From contig OZ010796.1 of NCBI GenBank assembly GCA_963932465.1, forward strand, positions 73,101,974 to 73,165,973: a stretch of 64,000 bases of DNA, in the 5' to 3' direction. Made by a program: the position numbers and the translations under genes. The DNA comes from Maratus speciosus. Its lineage: Eukaryota; Arthropoda; Arachnida; Araneae; Salticidae. Under the pieces are notes generated by a model. The model saw only the letters and a list, made by a program, of their open reading frames with translations. It had not been told where the DNA came from and made no database searches. Positions 46,390 to 57,594 of this stretch are shown here, in pieces (within the stretch, counting starts at the first letter, position 1; every line of letters starts with the position of its first letter).

Positions 46390-47236
46390 AATTTTTCGAT
46401 TTCTTTTTTTATTATTTTAAATTAAAGTTGAAACATTTAGGATTCCAAAAAGGCTTTAGATAAGCTCAGAGATAATAGAAGCAATTTAGATAGGCTCAGA
46501 GATAATAAGAAGCAAAGTTATAGCCCAAAATAGAAACCGGAAATGAACTTTCTGAAACCGGAAGTGACCGTTTAAAGAGCCACAGAAAGGTAAAGAATAC
46601 ATTTTAATACACAAATATATAACATATACATATAAACACCTACAAATAGGGTGGATTTTAAAATCGTAAACTTTATACATAATTTTTTGTGGTCTATCAA
46701 AATCTTAATTTGCGTTTTTCATTGTGTACGTTTACGGGAAACATCATTACTTAAAAGTGCTTAAGATATTGGAATAAATTTTGTGACAAGGTTCTGCTTA
46801 TCTATAGGTATGTTATGATGCAAAATATAGCCTGTAAGTTTGTATATATTAATTTAAGAGCCATTTTTATTGAAAAATGCACATTTTTTTAGAAAAAAAA
46901 ACATGTTTTGTATACAAAATCTGGCATAAGTTAGTAAATATAAGAGGTTTTGCAAATATTTTGCTTCGTAACACAGGTAAGTAGTTTGCTAATATAGTGT
47001 TGAAAAAAAAAAAGTCAAATATATTGAATAGATTTCGTTATAGAAGGTTTGGTATAAACGCATTTTTTTACTAAAATTTGACTGAATATTTGCCTAAATT
47101 TGAAACTTTAATAAAAATTCCTTTAAAAACTTATATGAATTCATAGTTTTTCCCTGTTTTAACTTAAAAGACATGTGTTTGATAAAAATTTCATATATTT
47201 CAAAAAAAGTGCCCCGAAGGTAGGCACGTACCTTAA
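46390..47236. mobile_element. Second copy of the 946 bp TTAA MITE, left-truncated
   Basis: Matches 1880-2735 closely: ACCGGAAATGAACTTTCTGA, AAGAGCCACAGAAAGGTAAA, GTGCCCCGAAGGTAGGCAC. It ends GTACC-TTAA at 47233-47236. The left end with its TTAA is missing. A short duplication of AGATAAGCTCAGAGATAATA (about 46457 and 46488) is private to this copy. Confidence 0.75.
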
Positions 47237-47668
47237 TAGCATTTAGCTCAACCATTCACCTACGTTCAAGTTGTTAATGCTTTCTTCGACGGTATGTTGC
47301 TTTTTTGATGAAAACACGAAATTATATATCCTGATAACTTCCACCTCCACATTTTTGTACACTGTAGTTAGACGAAAGTTAAAGAGAAATCTCATATTCA
47401 GCCCACTGTAAAATTTATAAGTAAAGAATAGTGTATCCATAACCTAAAAATGGGTTTATGTGAATCCACTTCTGGGTTGGGTCTAACATAACTCCTAGCC
47501 ACAATTTTTTTTTTTATTAAATAATATTAAAATTTCTCTCTAAAAGAAATTTTTAATCATTACTTATTTGTTAATTTTAATTCTGAAAATGATTTAATCA
47601 CTATTCACGTGAATTTATTTTCAAATCACAAACCAAAAAATCCTCCAAAATTATAAAAGGTCTATAGG
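47237..47668. other. Unclassified stretch
   Basis: Nothing recognised apart from a 65-codon chance frame. Confidence 0.35.
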
Positions 47669-47670
47669 TA

Positions 47671-48756
47671 TAGACGTGGAAAGAAAATAAACACCCCCAA
47701 CTAATTCTGCAACTAATTATAATAGAAGAAAGTTACTGGTACCAAACGATTGGAAATAAAGTCTACTTTTAAATGATATATATAAAATTTTCTCAGGGGG
47801 CTGTCTACAAATAAAAACCAGACCGAACTTTGTTTTGTTCAATGGCAACAACCAATTTTAGCACTATATTTTAAAGCTTCGGTTCAAACTATGTCTAGAA
47901 ACGAAATTTCAAATCATTTGGATGATAAGTTTTGAATTATAAACATTCAAAATTTACATCTTCTAACGTTAAATTACATTTTCATATTTTTCGTAATAGT
48001 TCCCGAAATTATAATCCTAATGTGATAATTTCTGGTGTGGTTATAATACTAAAAAACCCTAACATAGAATTTACAATTTAAAAAATTTCATAATATGAAT
48101 TAGAAAATTAATATTAGAAAAAAATATAAATTGGAACCTACCATTTTTTTTTATAGATTTATATTTATTATGTCCTGCTTTATGTGAATTCTCAATTTCA
48201 AATTTTCTTCCAAGTAGTTTTCGAATTATGATTAAAAAACGTCAAAATTATGGTTTCCGTCTATGATGTGCAGAAAAGCATAATATGAAAAAAATATATT
48301 TTACTCATTTTATTGAAACTTTTACGCTGGCAATAATCGAAACATATTAAGCGAGTGAAAGGGTCATATTCGCCAGAAATAACACATTAAAAGAACTGAC
48401 ATAGTCATGCTGTAGCATTTCAACAATCGACTACCAATCTTCAATTTGGATACAGCCCCTAAAAAGGCTTATTTAAAAATAATTAATTTCTCTGAAACTC
48501 ATCGCACGAATTTTATGAAAATTTGTTTCTAAGCTAATTGAAGGGTGTAGAATTTATTTATGGCGTCAAACTTGAGTATTTATATTGAAAAAAAAAGTTT
48601 GGGTTTGTTTTGATACGTAGATGCCTCCCTAAGCAAATTTCATATACATAATTTAAAAGTAGACTTTATTTCCAATCGTGTGGTACCAGTAAATTTCTCC
48701 TACAATAATTTATTGAACAGTTAGTAGGGGTGTTTACTTTTTTTCCCGCACGACTG
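47671..48756. mobile_element. Foldback MITE C (CAGTCGTGG family), diverged
   Basis: Ends TAGACGTGGAAAGAAAA and TTTTTTTCCCGCACGACTG with TA outside (47669-47670, 48757-48758). The interior follows copies A and B (GAAAGTTACTGGTACC, CAAATTTCATATACATAA) but has more changes, so it is probably older. Confidence 0.7.
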
Positions 48757-48758
48757 TA

Positions 48759-49795
48759 CACAGATTATATGGCTGAAAATTTAGAAGAATGTTTACATGC
48801 TATAAGGTGAGGAGAATTGTCTTATGGACACGTCAGTCTTTTTCAAATAATTAAGTCTAATTCTAATTTTTCACTGTATAGGGTGCGATATATATAAAAC
48901 AATTACTCAACGGACACTGATAAAAAATGGAGTTTTTTCAGTTCGAATGTAAAATAATTTTCTCATGCATTATTAAGACTGGTTAGAAAGATATAAATGA
49001 CTGGTGTTAAAAGATCTCATTTGGCATCACATAATTTAGGATGAATATGCTATGAAATTTTCAATTTAATTACAAGTTTAAATAAACATTCTTATAATAA
49101 AATGATTCTACGTATTTTATTTCCGGAAATTTTGTCCTGATATGTCCTTGACTTGTTCAAATTACTTTTTTATGGGAAAAAACACACACACACACACAAA
49201 TCTTGTATTTATTTGAACCCAAAATTCAATAATTTGTTACATATATTAAAAAATATATATTACATTATGGTATGAAACAGGCCTTAAATAATGGAAAATA
49301 TCACAAAGCTTGTAAAAATTCAGTTATAAATACAATTAATGTTTTTAGGCTATAGTTTGGTAAGGAATGTACAAACATTGTCGCTTTTGGGGTCCAAGTA
49401 ATCCCAAGTTACGTTATTTATAAACATAAAATACAAAATATTATTTTGATGTAAATGGATTTTCATGTGATCAAGAACATTTGTAAGATTTTTGCATCCG
49501 GAAGCCTCTAAAAGTAACGGTTCAGGAATTAGCCATTGGTCAAAACAACAACAACAACAAAAAAAGAAACACCCAGTCATACTTTTTGTAATTATAAACC
49601 ATTTTAACAAATGAAAAACTGACTATAAATCATTTATGATGCCATAAAACCGATCATCCAAAATGCTGTATATTAAAGTGGAACGATTGAAAATGTAATA
49701 GGAAAAATTACAAAAGGAATGTAAAAAAACATGAATAAAAATTGAAACTTATATTGTGAAACTCTCGTCAGGACGATTATTTAAATAAATTTATT
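48759..49795. other. Unclassified stretch
   Basis: Contains a short CA repeat (about 49183-49198) and a CAA/AAC tract (about 49545-49560). No genes or element ends recognised. Confidence 0.4.
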
Positions 49796-49816
49796 TATTT
49801 ATTTATTACAATGGTG

Positions 49817-50160
49817 CTACAATCCATGTAGGATTTTGACCTCCCTCAATATACTTCTCCAGAACTTCCGATCTCTGGCCTTTACTTTATAATTTATAAT
49901 TTGGTTTTCTGCAAGATCTTTCTCTATCTCTTTTATCCAACTCTTCCTGGGTCTACCAATACTTCTTTTCCCAATTAAATTACCACTATAAATCTTCGTT
50001 GTGCTTCGCTCATCCCTCATTCTGATTAGATGGCCTAACCATTGCATTCTTCTTATTTTTATAGTATTTATTATATCTTTTTCATTATATAACTGTTCTA
50101 ACTCCATATTTGTCCTTATACGCCATGTATTGTCTTCTTTAATAGGTCCAAAAATTTGCC
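49817..50160 (-). pseudogene. LINE reverse-transcriptase C-terminal domain
   Basis: From the MITE junction to the stop, about 114 residues are open. They carry motifs I know from the C-terminal region of endonuclease/reverse-transcriptase LINE proteins: WRIRTNMELEQLY, KIRRMQWLGHLIRM, GRPRKSWIKEIEKDL and a terminal HGL. The first ~14 residues of the open frame reaching back to 50203 (MNQKISSLDWNTPL) come from the inserted MITE and do not belong to the protein. The polymerase domain is missing, so it cannot function. Clade not determined. Confidence 0.85.
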
Positions 50161-50585
50161 TTAAGGGTGTATTCCAATCCAAACTGCTTATTTTCTGATT
50201 CATTTTTTAATTAATTTTTGCTCTCAAACGCATCAAACTGGGAAATTCTCTTATTTAGAAACTACATAATGTGCCGTGCTTCTCGAGTTTTTGATAAATT
50301 CAGACAATATTGTACAAAAATGCTGTCAAAGTGGCCGTTTTGAACCGAATTTTCCGAAGCGGGAGCCCTGGGAATGAAAAAAATGGTCATACTGAGAAAA
50401 TAATTGTTTAAAAATCAAATTCTAATGAATTGAGCTAAAAATGAAACCACACGGCCTCTTATACATCTCTTCAAAAATCACCTCAGCAAGTTTCATGTTT
50501 TTGCTTTAAAAATGAGTCTGAAAATGTCTCAGAAAATTTCGAGCTGTTGAGGGTGGAAAAAATATTTTTTCGAATACACCTTTAA
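50161..50585. mobile_element. TTAA MITE inserted in the LINE tail
   Basis: TTAA at 50161-50164 and 50582-50585 flanks inverted ends GGGTGTATTC and GAATACACCT. The interior shares words with the 429 bp TTAA family (TGGCCGTTTTGAACCGAATT). The second LINE copy reads GGAAGATCCTAAGACAAATT straight through this position, showing the empty site. Confidence 0.8.
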
Positions 50586-50760
50586 GATCTTCCTTTCCCA
50601 AGTGATAAGTATCTTTTCATCTTTTTGTGTAGTGGTCCGGGTCTCACTACCATAAATTACTAATGGTTAACAGTCTTATAAATTTTAAGTTTGGATGTTC
50701 GAGATATTAGTATTTAAATAAAGCACAGTCGATTTCTGATTGAGAATAGCAAGCTTAGCT

Positions 50761-51456
50761 TTGAAGGCTAATTCTCAAAATGCCTTATCAATTGTATCCA
50801 GAAAATTAAGATATAAACAAAACCAATAAAACGGAAATCAAATAAACTATGAAAGTGAATAACTGAAAAAAAAAATTTAAACAGAAAAAAAAAATACATT
50901 ACCCTACATTTTAGGGGCCCCAAGTTGTAATGTATATATCAGAAACAGTAATTTTTATATTTTGGGTCGCTTTTTAAAGAGATATTTTTAATTGCAAATT
51001 AATTATTTTAATTAAAATTTAGCTTTCAAATTATTAACAGGCTCTAGGCTCCACTTGAGCTTTATATGGCCCTGCAGTAAAAAACGACCTTTTACAGAAG
51101 GAGTTTTTGAAAGACCAAAGTATCAAATTTATATGATTTAATGCCGTAATCAATGAATGTAATCCTAAAAGTTTTTACAAAAGGCATGCAATTTTTTTTT
51201 TTAAATACGCCACGAGACGGACAAAGCCATCAAAATGCGATCTATCCATATTAAATAAGGACGTATATTAACCCTATTATAAAGAGACGATTTGTATTAT
51301 CTTTTATACATTATTTAGCTTTTAAGAACGAATTAATTGAATTTCCATACAAATCAATGCAAAATCTATGATCGGTTAAAGAACAATTCGGTTAGAGAAC
51401 ACTGTTTCGGAACGGATTAAGTTCGTTAACCGATCACCCTCTGTATATAGAGTCGG
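50761..51456. other. Unclassified stretch
   Basis: AT-rich sequence. Upstream LINE sequence may continue here in unrecognisable form. AATTCGGTTAGAGAACAC and ACGGATTAAGTTCGTTAACC (51388-51432) suggest a further MITE end but are not resolved. Confidence 0.3.
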
Positions 51457-51457
51457 A

Positions 51458-52289
51458 CCTCGTTATCTCGACAACCGGTTTTCACGTCACTCCACTTATT
51501 ACGTCAGTGTTTGAAAGTTCCGATTTTCTGTATATGATTTTAATGGATATATACTCCGGATTTTACGTCGTTGCATAATTTTCAACTCCGTATATCCCGA
51601 CGGTTTAGGAAAATTAACCATTTTTCATAATCCATCTTATAAGCACGGAAATTAAGCGACGAGAAATGTTTTAGCCAAACTTTTTACGAAAGTGCCTAAA
51701 ATACCGATTGAGATAAATGAGAAATTTTACAATAATCCTTTATCTGAATAAATAAACCCACACAAGATGAATCACCCTCTTAAGCTCCAGATACATGTAT
51801 CAGTCTACTCGTGGCTTTTCTGTTCTGGTCAGGCGGCACTTTCTTGTGGTTACAAGGCGTTTTTCACCCGACTAAAACCAAAGCATTACATTGCATTAAA
51901 ACGATCAGAAATTATCTAACATCCATTTCTGAAACAACGAATATTGAATACAATTCGCTGCATAATATTGAAGAAAGAATTGTAAGAAGCACATCTAGGG
52001 CTAAGCAAACCTTCATTCATCAATATTTCATGTTACAATAAGAAAACAAGTGATCATAAATCTGATTTTCAATCTTTTCAATTTTGTTTTTGTATTTATT
52101 TTGTTTAATAATAATTTTTTATTGCTTAAAATTGCAAGAACAGTTATTAATTTAAAATTGTCTTAAATTAATTTAAAATACGGCTTTTTATAAACATATT
52201 TTTCTCCAACTCCGGTTACCGCGACACTCCGGTTATGGCGACACTTTTTTCTGGTCATTAGAGTGTTGGGATAGCGAGGTTCGATTGTA
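51458..52289 (+). mobile_element. pogo/Tigger-like transposon, deleted copy
   Basis: Ends TAGAGTCGGACCTCGTTATC and GATAGCGAGGTTCGATTGTA are imperfect inverted repeats with TA outside. CTCGTTATCTCGAC / GTTACCGCGACACTCC / GGTTATGGCGACAC words are repeated subterminally, as in other Tigger relatives. The 832 bp length and the transposase tail inside indicate internal deletion. Confidence 0.75.
51811..52041 (+). pseudogene. C-terminal remnant of a Tigger-type transposase
   Basis: The last ~50 residues (CIKTIRNYLTSI ... LHNIEERIV ... KQTFIHQYF) have the pattern I associate with the C-terminus of CENP-B/jerky-like Tigger transposases. That pattern is an ALxxLRxYF helix followed, after ~25 residues, by a short basic stretch and a KQTxIxxFF-type end. 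The catalytic DDE region and DNA-binding domain are absent. The first ~25 residues may not belong. This is pattern memory, not an alignment. Confidence 0.6.
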
Positions 52290-52875
52290 TATATATAAAC
52301 GATTTTTACTAACATCCTAGTTGGCAATTCTTAGAGCATCCTTCTAAGTTAAAATATAGATTCGGTACACATAAAAATAAACTTTCGCATATTCCATTGC
52401 ATAATCATAGTACCTGAACATGGATTGGAAAAAGCATTTGAAAAAGGATTTTAAATCTATACAATTTAAACTTACCATGCATCACTTATCGACGAAAAGA
52501 AATTGCCACTTACCTAAAGATAAAAAAGACAAAAAAACATAAGTAAGATAAAATATAAGAAAACATCACAAATATAATTTACATCTTAAATATTATTATA
52601 TGTACCAAATATAAGATAATAAATTTCATATAAGTTAAAATGAATTACTTATTTGTAACAAATCAAAATTGCTATTCTGAGCAAGATCAAGTTTGTTATG
52701 TAATGCGTTATCGGAAGAAAAGTCCAACACACAATACGTTTCGGTTTCTTCAATTCTTATGTAATAAAAGTATAAGATTTCGTATCAGGAAATAGTTTGT
52801 GTAAAAGTAGATTATTTTATTAAATTTCTTTTTTATCTCGTTAACCCTTTTATGTTCCGACAGCACACTCAGTAA

Positions 52876-52906
<31 letters not shown>

Positions 52907-53320
52907 TTTTTGCTCTAAAAGTATTATTTATACCGCAAAGTAAATTTGTTTTTAAGAAGATGATTTATTTTCAAATTACAACTGTCAGCTTTCCCTATGT
53001 TCAAAGACAAATTTTATTTTAGTCGTGACAGATTTCTATAGGGTTGGCTAGGGTAACTGGACCCATGAAGTAACTGGGCCATAGGCTATTTTATGAAAAA
53101 AAAAAAAAAAAACGTTACGATACGGTGCGTACGAAATTAATATTCGGTGGATACGAAATTACACTAGTGTAAACTAGTGTGATACGAAACTACACATAGT
53201 GTAATTTCGTATCCAGCGATTTCTGGAGTTCCATTACCTGGGATTTACTCTGTTGAGCTGAACCAGGTTTCAGACCAGATGCTGTAAGCATCAAGGTTAG
53301 CTGGGTGAAAAAGTTCGACC
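52290..53320. other. Mostly unclassified
   Basis: Contains a TA microsatellite (52880-52905), a lone TTAACCCTTTTATGTTC end at 52841-52857, a poly-A at 53097-53112, and an imperfect palindrome of GATACGAAATTACACTA and TAGTGTAATTTCGTATC near 53152-53213. No gene. Confidence 0.45.
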
Positions 53321-53326
53321 ACAATC

Positions 53327-53445
53327 GTCCGGGATAGTTCAGATGGCAGAGCACTGGCGGCTTCAGCCAGGAGGTCCCGGGTTCGAATCCTGGTCCGGAC
53401 ATTTTTCGCCCAGTTGGAAATTCACATCTAATATGATTTGTTTAC
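53327..53445 (+). repeat. tRNA-derived SINE, copy 1
   Basis: 53327-53401 folds into a nearly complete cloverleaf: GTCCGGG pairs with TCCGGAC, GTTC with GAGC, CTGGC with GCCAG, and a T arm contains GGTTCGAATCC. The base at the U33 position is not T, and one extra base sits before the D arm. The following ACATTTTTCGCCCAGTTGGAA tail is shared with the copy at 61128-61255. A shared non-tRNA tail identifies a SINE family rather than two tRNA genes. The minus-strand frame (SGPGFEPGTSWL) is the familiar false protein from such repeats. Confidence 0.75.
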
Positions 53446-53673
53446 CAGTTAGAATAATTGTGTTAATATTAATCTAGCATACGATTAGTTACCAGAGAAA
53501 TTATACAGAATTTCCAAATATTAGATAAACTCGCTTTGTATGAAAGGAAAATTCGTTTTTTTTTTTTTTTTTTTTCGTTTGTTACGAAGCTTTTCTTTTC
53601 CGTGGGTCCTTTGATAACAGGAGAAGATCCCTTTAGAAAATCGGAAAGAAACATTTATTTATATTTGGAAAAC

Positions 53674-54085
53674 TACCGGTGTTCCAAAAAGGACCGATGA
53701 TTTTAAAATTCAATAACTTGCAAACGGTGACAGATATTTAAAAAATTCTTGCAGGAGAGTTATGTAGGATGTCAGGAGTTTTTTTACTGTGATTCTTTAT
53801 TTTAGTTCAAATTGCAAACAATGGTCGCTGACAGCAAGAGGTGCTCAGTCCAGACCCCTTTTTTGGCATGGAAGAAGAGAAAGGCCGAAAAATTGAGCCT
53901 GGATTTAGCGGTTATTGCTTGCAGCGTCCTCTATCGATGCTATTTGTAACTAAAACTAAGAATCGCAGCATGCAAACTCCCGACATCTTACATAACATTC
54001 CTGCAAGAATTTTTTTAATATCTGTCACCATTCGCAAGTTATTGAATTTGAAAATCATCGGTTATTTTTGGGACACCCGGTGTGA
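53674..54085. mobile_element. Palindromic MITE with CCGGTGTTCC ends
   Basis: CCGGTGTTCCAAAAAGGACC (53676) is mirrored by TTTTTGGGACACCCGGTG (about 54064-54081). The arms pair through AATTCAATAACTTGC and GCAAGTTATTGAATT, then AAATTCTTGCAGGA and TCCTGCAAGAATTTT. The 105-codon frame at 53841-54158 reads across one arm and has no domain. Confidence 0.75.
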
Positions 54086-55120
54086 TTGGAATGAGCACAC
54101 CCATGTAGCTGATGATTGTGGTTTGTTTTATGTAAAAATTAATGTAGATCATTCATAATTCATACATATTTTAATATAGATTTATTAATAATTTTCCTAG
54201 TTAAAAGTATGTTTTGTAATTGAAAAATGCCTGCAATAGAACTGGGACTATTCATTGTATCTCATTAAAAATAAATAAATAAATAAATAGGATAATTTTT
54301 TTTAAAGAAGATTAGAAAGATAAATTAAATTTGTCCTTCTTCCAAAATCGCGTTACAAAAATGTGTGAACACCCACTATATAGCAAGAACTGATTTACAT
54401 TTTGGACATTTGCACAATAATGAAGTCTAGCCGTGTAGAACATTTGTAAAATGATAGTCTGTGTGTTTCACTATGTCATAATCATGTGTATTCTATATTT
54501 GGCTGTGTACGAATAACTACGCATAATAAATCCATCTTTTTTGCGCAACTCGTGTATGTGTCCACCTAGCATAAACTTAATTCAGAAAGAAGCAAATTAA
54601 GAAGAAACATCTTCGGATAACCGGTATATTCCTGAACGTAAGTAATTTCAGCTTATATAATAAGAGAATAAATAAATAAAGAAAGAACTACCATCGCCAT
54701 TTATACGATATTGGCTGAATTCTTCTCTTCTTTTAGATGGATAGGGAGGGAATAATTGAAAAAAAAAAATCACAACCGAGTTTTCTCTTCGTTTTACTGT
54801 GGTACGAATAAAAGTAGGTGAAGATTATATATGCCAACAATGGATAAGGGAGACCCAGAGTTGTTGGTTCGAAGTAATTGAATAGTTGTTCGGGGAAACT
54901 ATTTTCTTTTGAATGCTGTTTATCTTTTAGAACAAGAAATCAGTTGTTCTTTTACATAACTGTAAATATTTATTTCATTACACTCTCAGAAATACTTTCT
55001 TCATTCATGGAAATATTCCTGGCAGCACTGCCACCGGAATATATCCGAGAATTGAAGAAATTATCGTTCTTTTTTTTTCCCGTTCTAGGACAGAAAATTG
55101 CCTTAATCTGAGAAAAGGAG

Positions 55121-55151
<31 letters not shown>

Positions 55152-55169
55152 ATGTCTCTCTTTCTTCCG

Positions 55170-55253
55170 TGGATCCGCTTGGTTTTGAACATGAGACCAC
55201 GCCTTTCGAATTGAGCCTCTTAACTACTCGGCCAGCGAGCACGTTGTAGACTG
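55170..55253 (-). repeat. tRNA-like SINE segment, second class II copy
   Basis: On the minus strand CGCTGGCCGAGTAGTTAAGA resembles a serine/leucine tRNA A box and CATGTTCAAAACC a decayed B box. AAGCGGATCCACGG follows as in 10292-10374. The surrounding sequence is also shared in reverse orientation. Confidence 0.55.
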
Positions 55254-55715
55254 CCAGTTTAAAATGAAGATACGGGTTTCCTTCAAATGAGGGATTGCTA
55301 AGGCTTGTTAAATTTCATGTCAAAAAAGGTCGGAAATTTAAACTGAATTGCAGGAACATTTCGTCGTTATGAAATAATAGTTGGTGTTTTACCACTTATA
55401 AAATAATAGAGGATAAAAATTATTACATATTAGACATGTTTTTAACAAGACATAATTTGAATGTTGGATGTAAAATAAGAATATTATATTTTGAATTAAA
55501 TTCGAGAAGAAATATTTGCTGATTTTTTTTTTACTTGATCGAACTACAATATATTTTTTTAATGTGTTCTTTTAAAATATATTTTACATGCGAATATTTT
55601 TTTAATACTCTAAAAAATAATTTGCGAATAATTTTAAATGAATGAGAAAATAAATACGAAAGCATTATTCTTGTTTGTTTCTTTTTAAATATATTGTTTA
55701 TTCAATTGTTTGTTA

Positions 55716-56144
55716 TTAAGGCTGTTCTCAACTGCTCTGCTCATCAAGCGCAAAACGTTTTGACACATTTACAAATTCATTTTTCAACGGAAAGATACAA
55801 AATTGGAAAGCCTGACCATGGAAGCGATTTGGAATCGAACTGTGTTTTTCCATTTTTGGATCAATCAATTACCTATTGAGTTATAAGCGATTTTGATCAC
55901 GTGACACGGCTTTTTTCTCCCCTTACAAACTGGATTTTCTTCTTTCGTTCGGAAGTTCGGTTCAAAATGCCAACTTTGAGAGTATTTTCTGAAAGATCTA
56001 TTGCGTTTACAAGAAAACGGAAAAAAGCAGTTCGATGACATAGTTTCTGAATAACAACACCTTCTAGTTTCATGCGTTTCCGAACAAAAATGAATTAAAA
56101 ATTATGTCTGAAAGTTGACCTTTTGGATTTGAGAACAGCCTTAA
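55716..56144. mobile_element. TTAA MITE, 429 bp family, copy 2
   Basis: TTAA on both sides, ends GGCTGTTCTCAA and TTGAGAACAGCC, length identical to 4965-5393 and in opposite orientation. The ends are more perfect here. Interior landmarks: AACGTTTTGACACATTTACA, GAAGCGATTTGGAATCGAAC. Confidence 0.85.
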
Positions 56145-57594
56145 ATAATTGTTTCTTCTCTGGCTGGAATTTTAATTTAGTGAATTTTCGAATTTTCATT
56201 TTGAAAATAAATTTGATGCAAGGAATACACGGAATTTCTCCTTCCTTATCAGACGAATTAACGGAAAAAGCATGTTTTCCAGAATTACTGAAATTATTTG
56301 TTTAAAAATGACGGATAATGTAGTGTATAAAGACGAATTTTTCTGACAGTGATAGAGCATTTGTAAAAAAGATAAACTCTATGTGTTTCACTTCACTATA
56401 TAATATGTGTATTCTGCATTTGGCTGTGAAATACATACACAGCATGTAACGCATAATAAATCCTTCTTTTTGCTCAACTCCTGTATGTGTCCAACTAGCA
56501 TAAACTTAATGTAGAAATAAGCAAATTCTTAGAAAGAAGATATCTGCGTATAACCGGTATATTCCTGAACGTATAAGCCCTTTCAGCATATAATAAGAAA
56601 ATAAAGAAAGAAAGAACTAGCATCGTCATTTATAGGATATTGGCTGAATTCTTCTCTTCTTTTAGATGGATAGGGAGGGAATAACTGGAAAAAAAAATCC
56701 CAACCCAGTTTTCGCTTCGTTTTACTGTTGTACCAATAAAAGTGGGTGAAGATTATATATGCCAACAATGGATAAAGGAAAGACCCAGAGTTGTTGGTTT
56801 GAAGTAACTGAATAGTTTTTCGGAAAAATATTTTCTTTTTTATTCTGTTTATCTTCTGGAATAAGAAATGAGTTGTTGATAGAATCGTCGCAGAATTCTG
56901 TCGAGGCAATTCAAATTTTATTTTCTATTAAATCCTATCATACGTAACGAATTCAATGATATTCCATGATAGGTAATGATTCTACGTTGCCAGGGTGATT
57001 AGTCTATTAAATCCTATCATAAGTAGTTAATTTAATGATATCCCATGATAGGTCATGATTCTAGGTTGATATGGTATAAAAGTTATTACATATTACACAT
57101 ATTTTTAATAAGACATACTTTGATTGTTATATTTAAAATATGAATGTGATATTTTGAATTAAATTCGAGAAGAAATGTTTGCTTTTTTAAATAAAATCGA
57201 TTTTTTTTTTTTTTACGTGATTGAACTACAATATATTTTTTTAAATGGTTTCGTTTAAAATATATTTTACATGCGAATATTTTTTTGATACTCTAAAAAA
57301 TAATTTGCGAATAAGTTTAAATGAATGAGAAAATAAATACGAAAGCGTTATTTTTGTTTGTTTGTTTTTAAATAAATTAGAAATTTTAATTTATTGAATT
57401 TTCGGTTTTTCATTTTAAAAATAAATTCGGTGCAAGGAGTAAACGGAATTTTTCCTTCCTTATCAGACTTCCGCGAGGAATTAACGGAGAAAGCATGTTT
57501 TATAGAATTACTGAAATTATTTCTTTAAAAATGACGGATAATTTATTGTATAAAAACGAATTTTTCTGACAGAGATATAGAACATTCGTGAGGG

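Larger units (their letters stand above)
49796..50760 (-). mobile_element. 5'-truncated non-LTR retrotransposon (LINE), interrupted
   Basis: The minus strand reads, in order, a YGSETRT-like reverse-transcriptase C-terminal motif (about 50660-50640), a KDEKILIT segment and GKGRS/ERKI sequence near 50600. A foreign MITE follows (50161-50585), then the conserved tail RQIFGPIKED ... RRMQWLGHLIRM ... GRPRKSWIKE ... EVKILHGL, with the stop at 49817. Past the stop the element ends in an AATA-repeat tail (49784-49810), as LINEs often do. A second copy is at 59904-60289. Confidence 0.85.
54430..57590 (+). repeat. Degraded tandem duplication, two ~1.2-1.7 kb units
   Basis: 54430-54935 matches 56355-56880 (ACTAGCATAAACTTAAT, AGATGGATAGGGAGGGAAT, TATATGCCAACAATGGATAA). 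55380-55680 matches 57068-57375 (AATAATTTGCGAATAA, GAATGAGAAAATAAATACGA). 56150-56345 matches 57390-57590 (TTTCTCCTTCCTTATCAGA, AAAATGACGGATAAT). The 429 bp TTAA MITE at 55716-56144 and other pieces are inserted in one unit only. The last segment continues into sequence like the outer part of the 8.3-9.7 kb palindrome. Confidence 0.65.

Noticed and set aside
53190..53402. Minus-strand frame SGPGFEPGTSWLK
   Set aside because: It is the translation of a tRNA-derived SINE read backwards; the B box GGTTCGAATCC generates the FEPG word.
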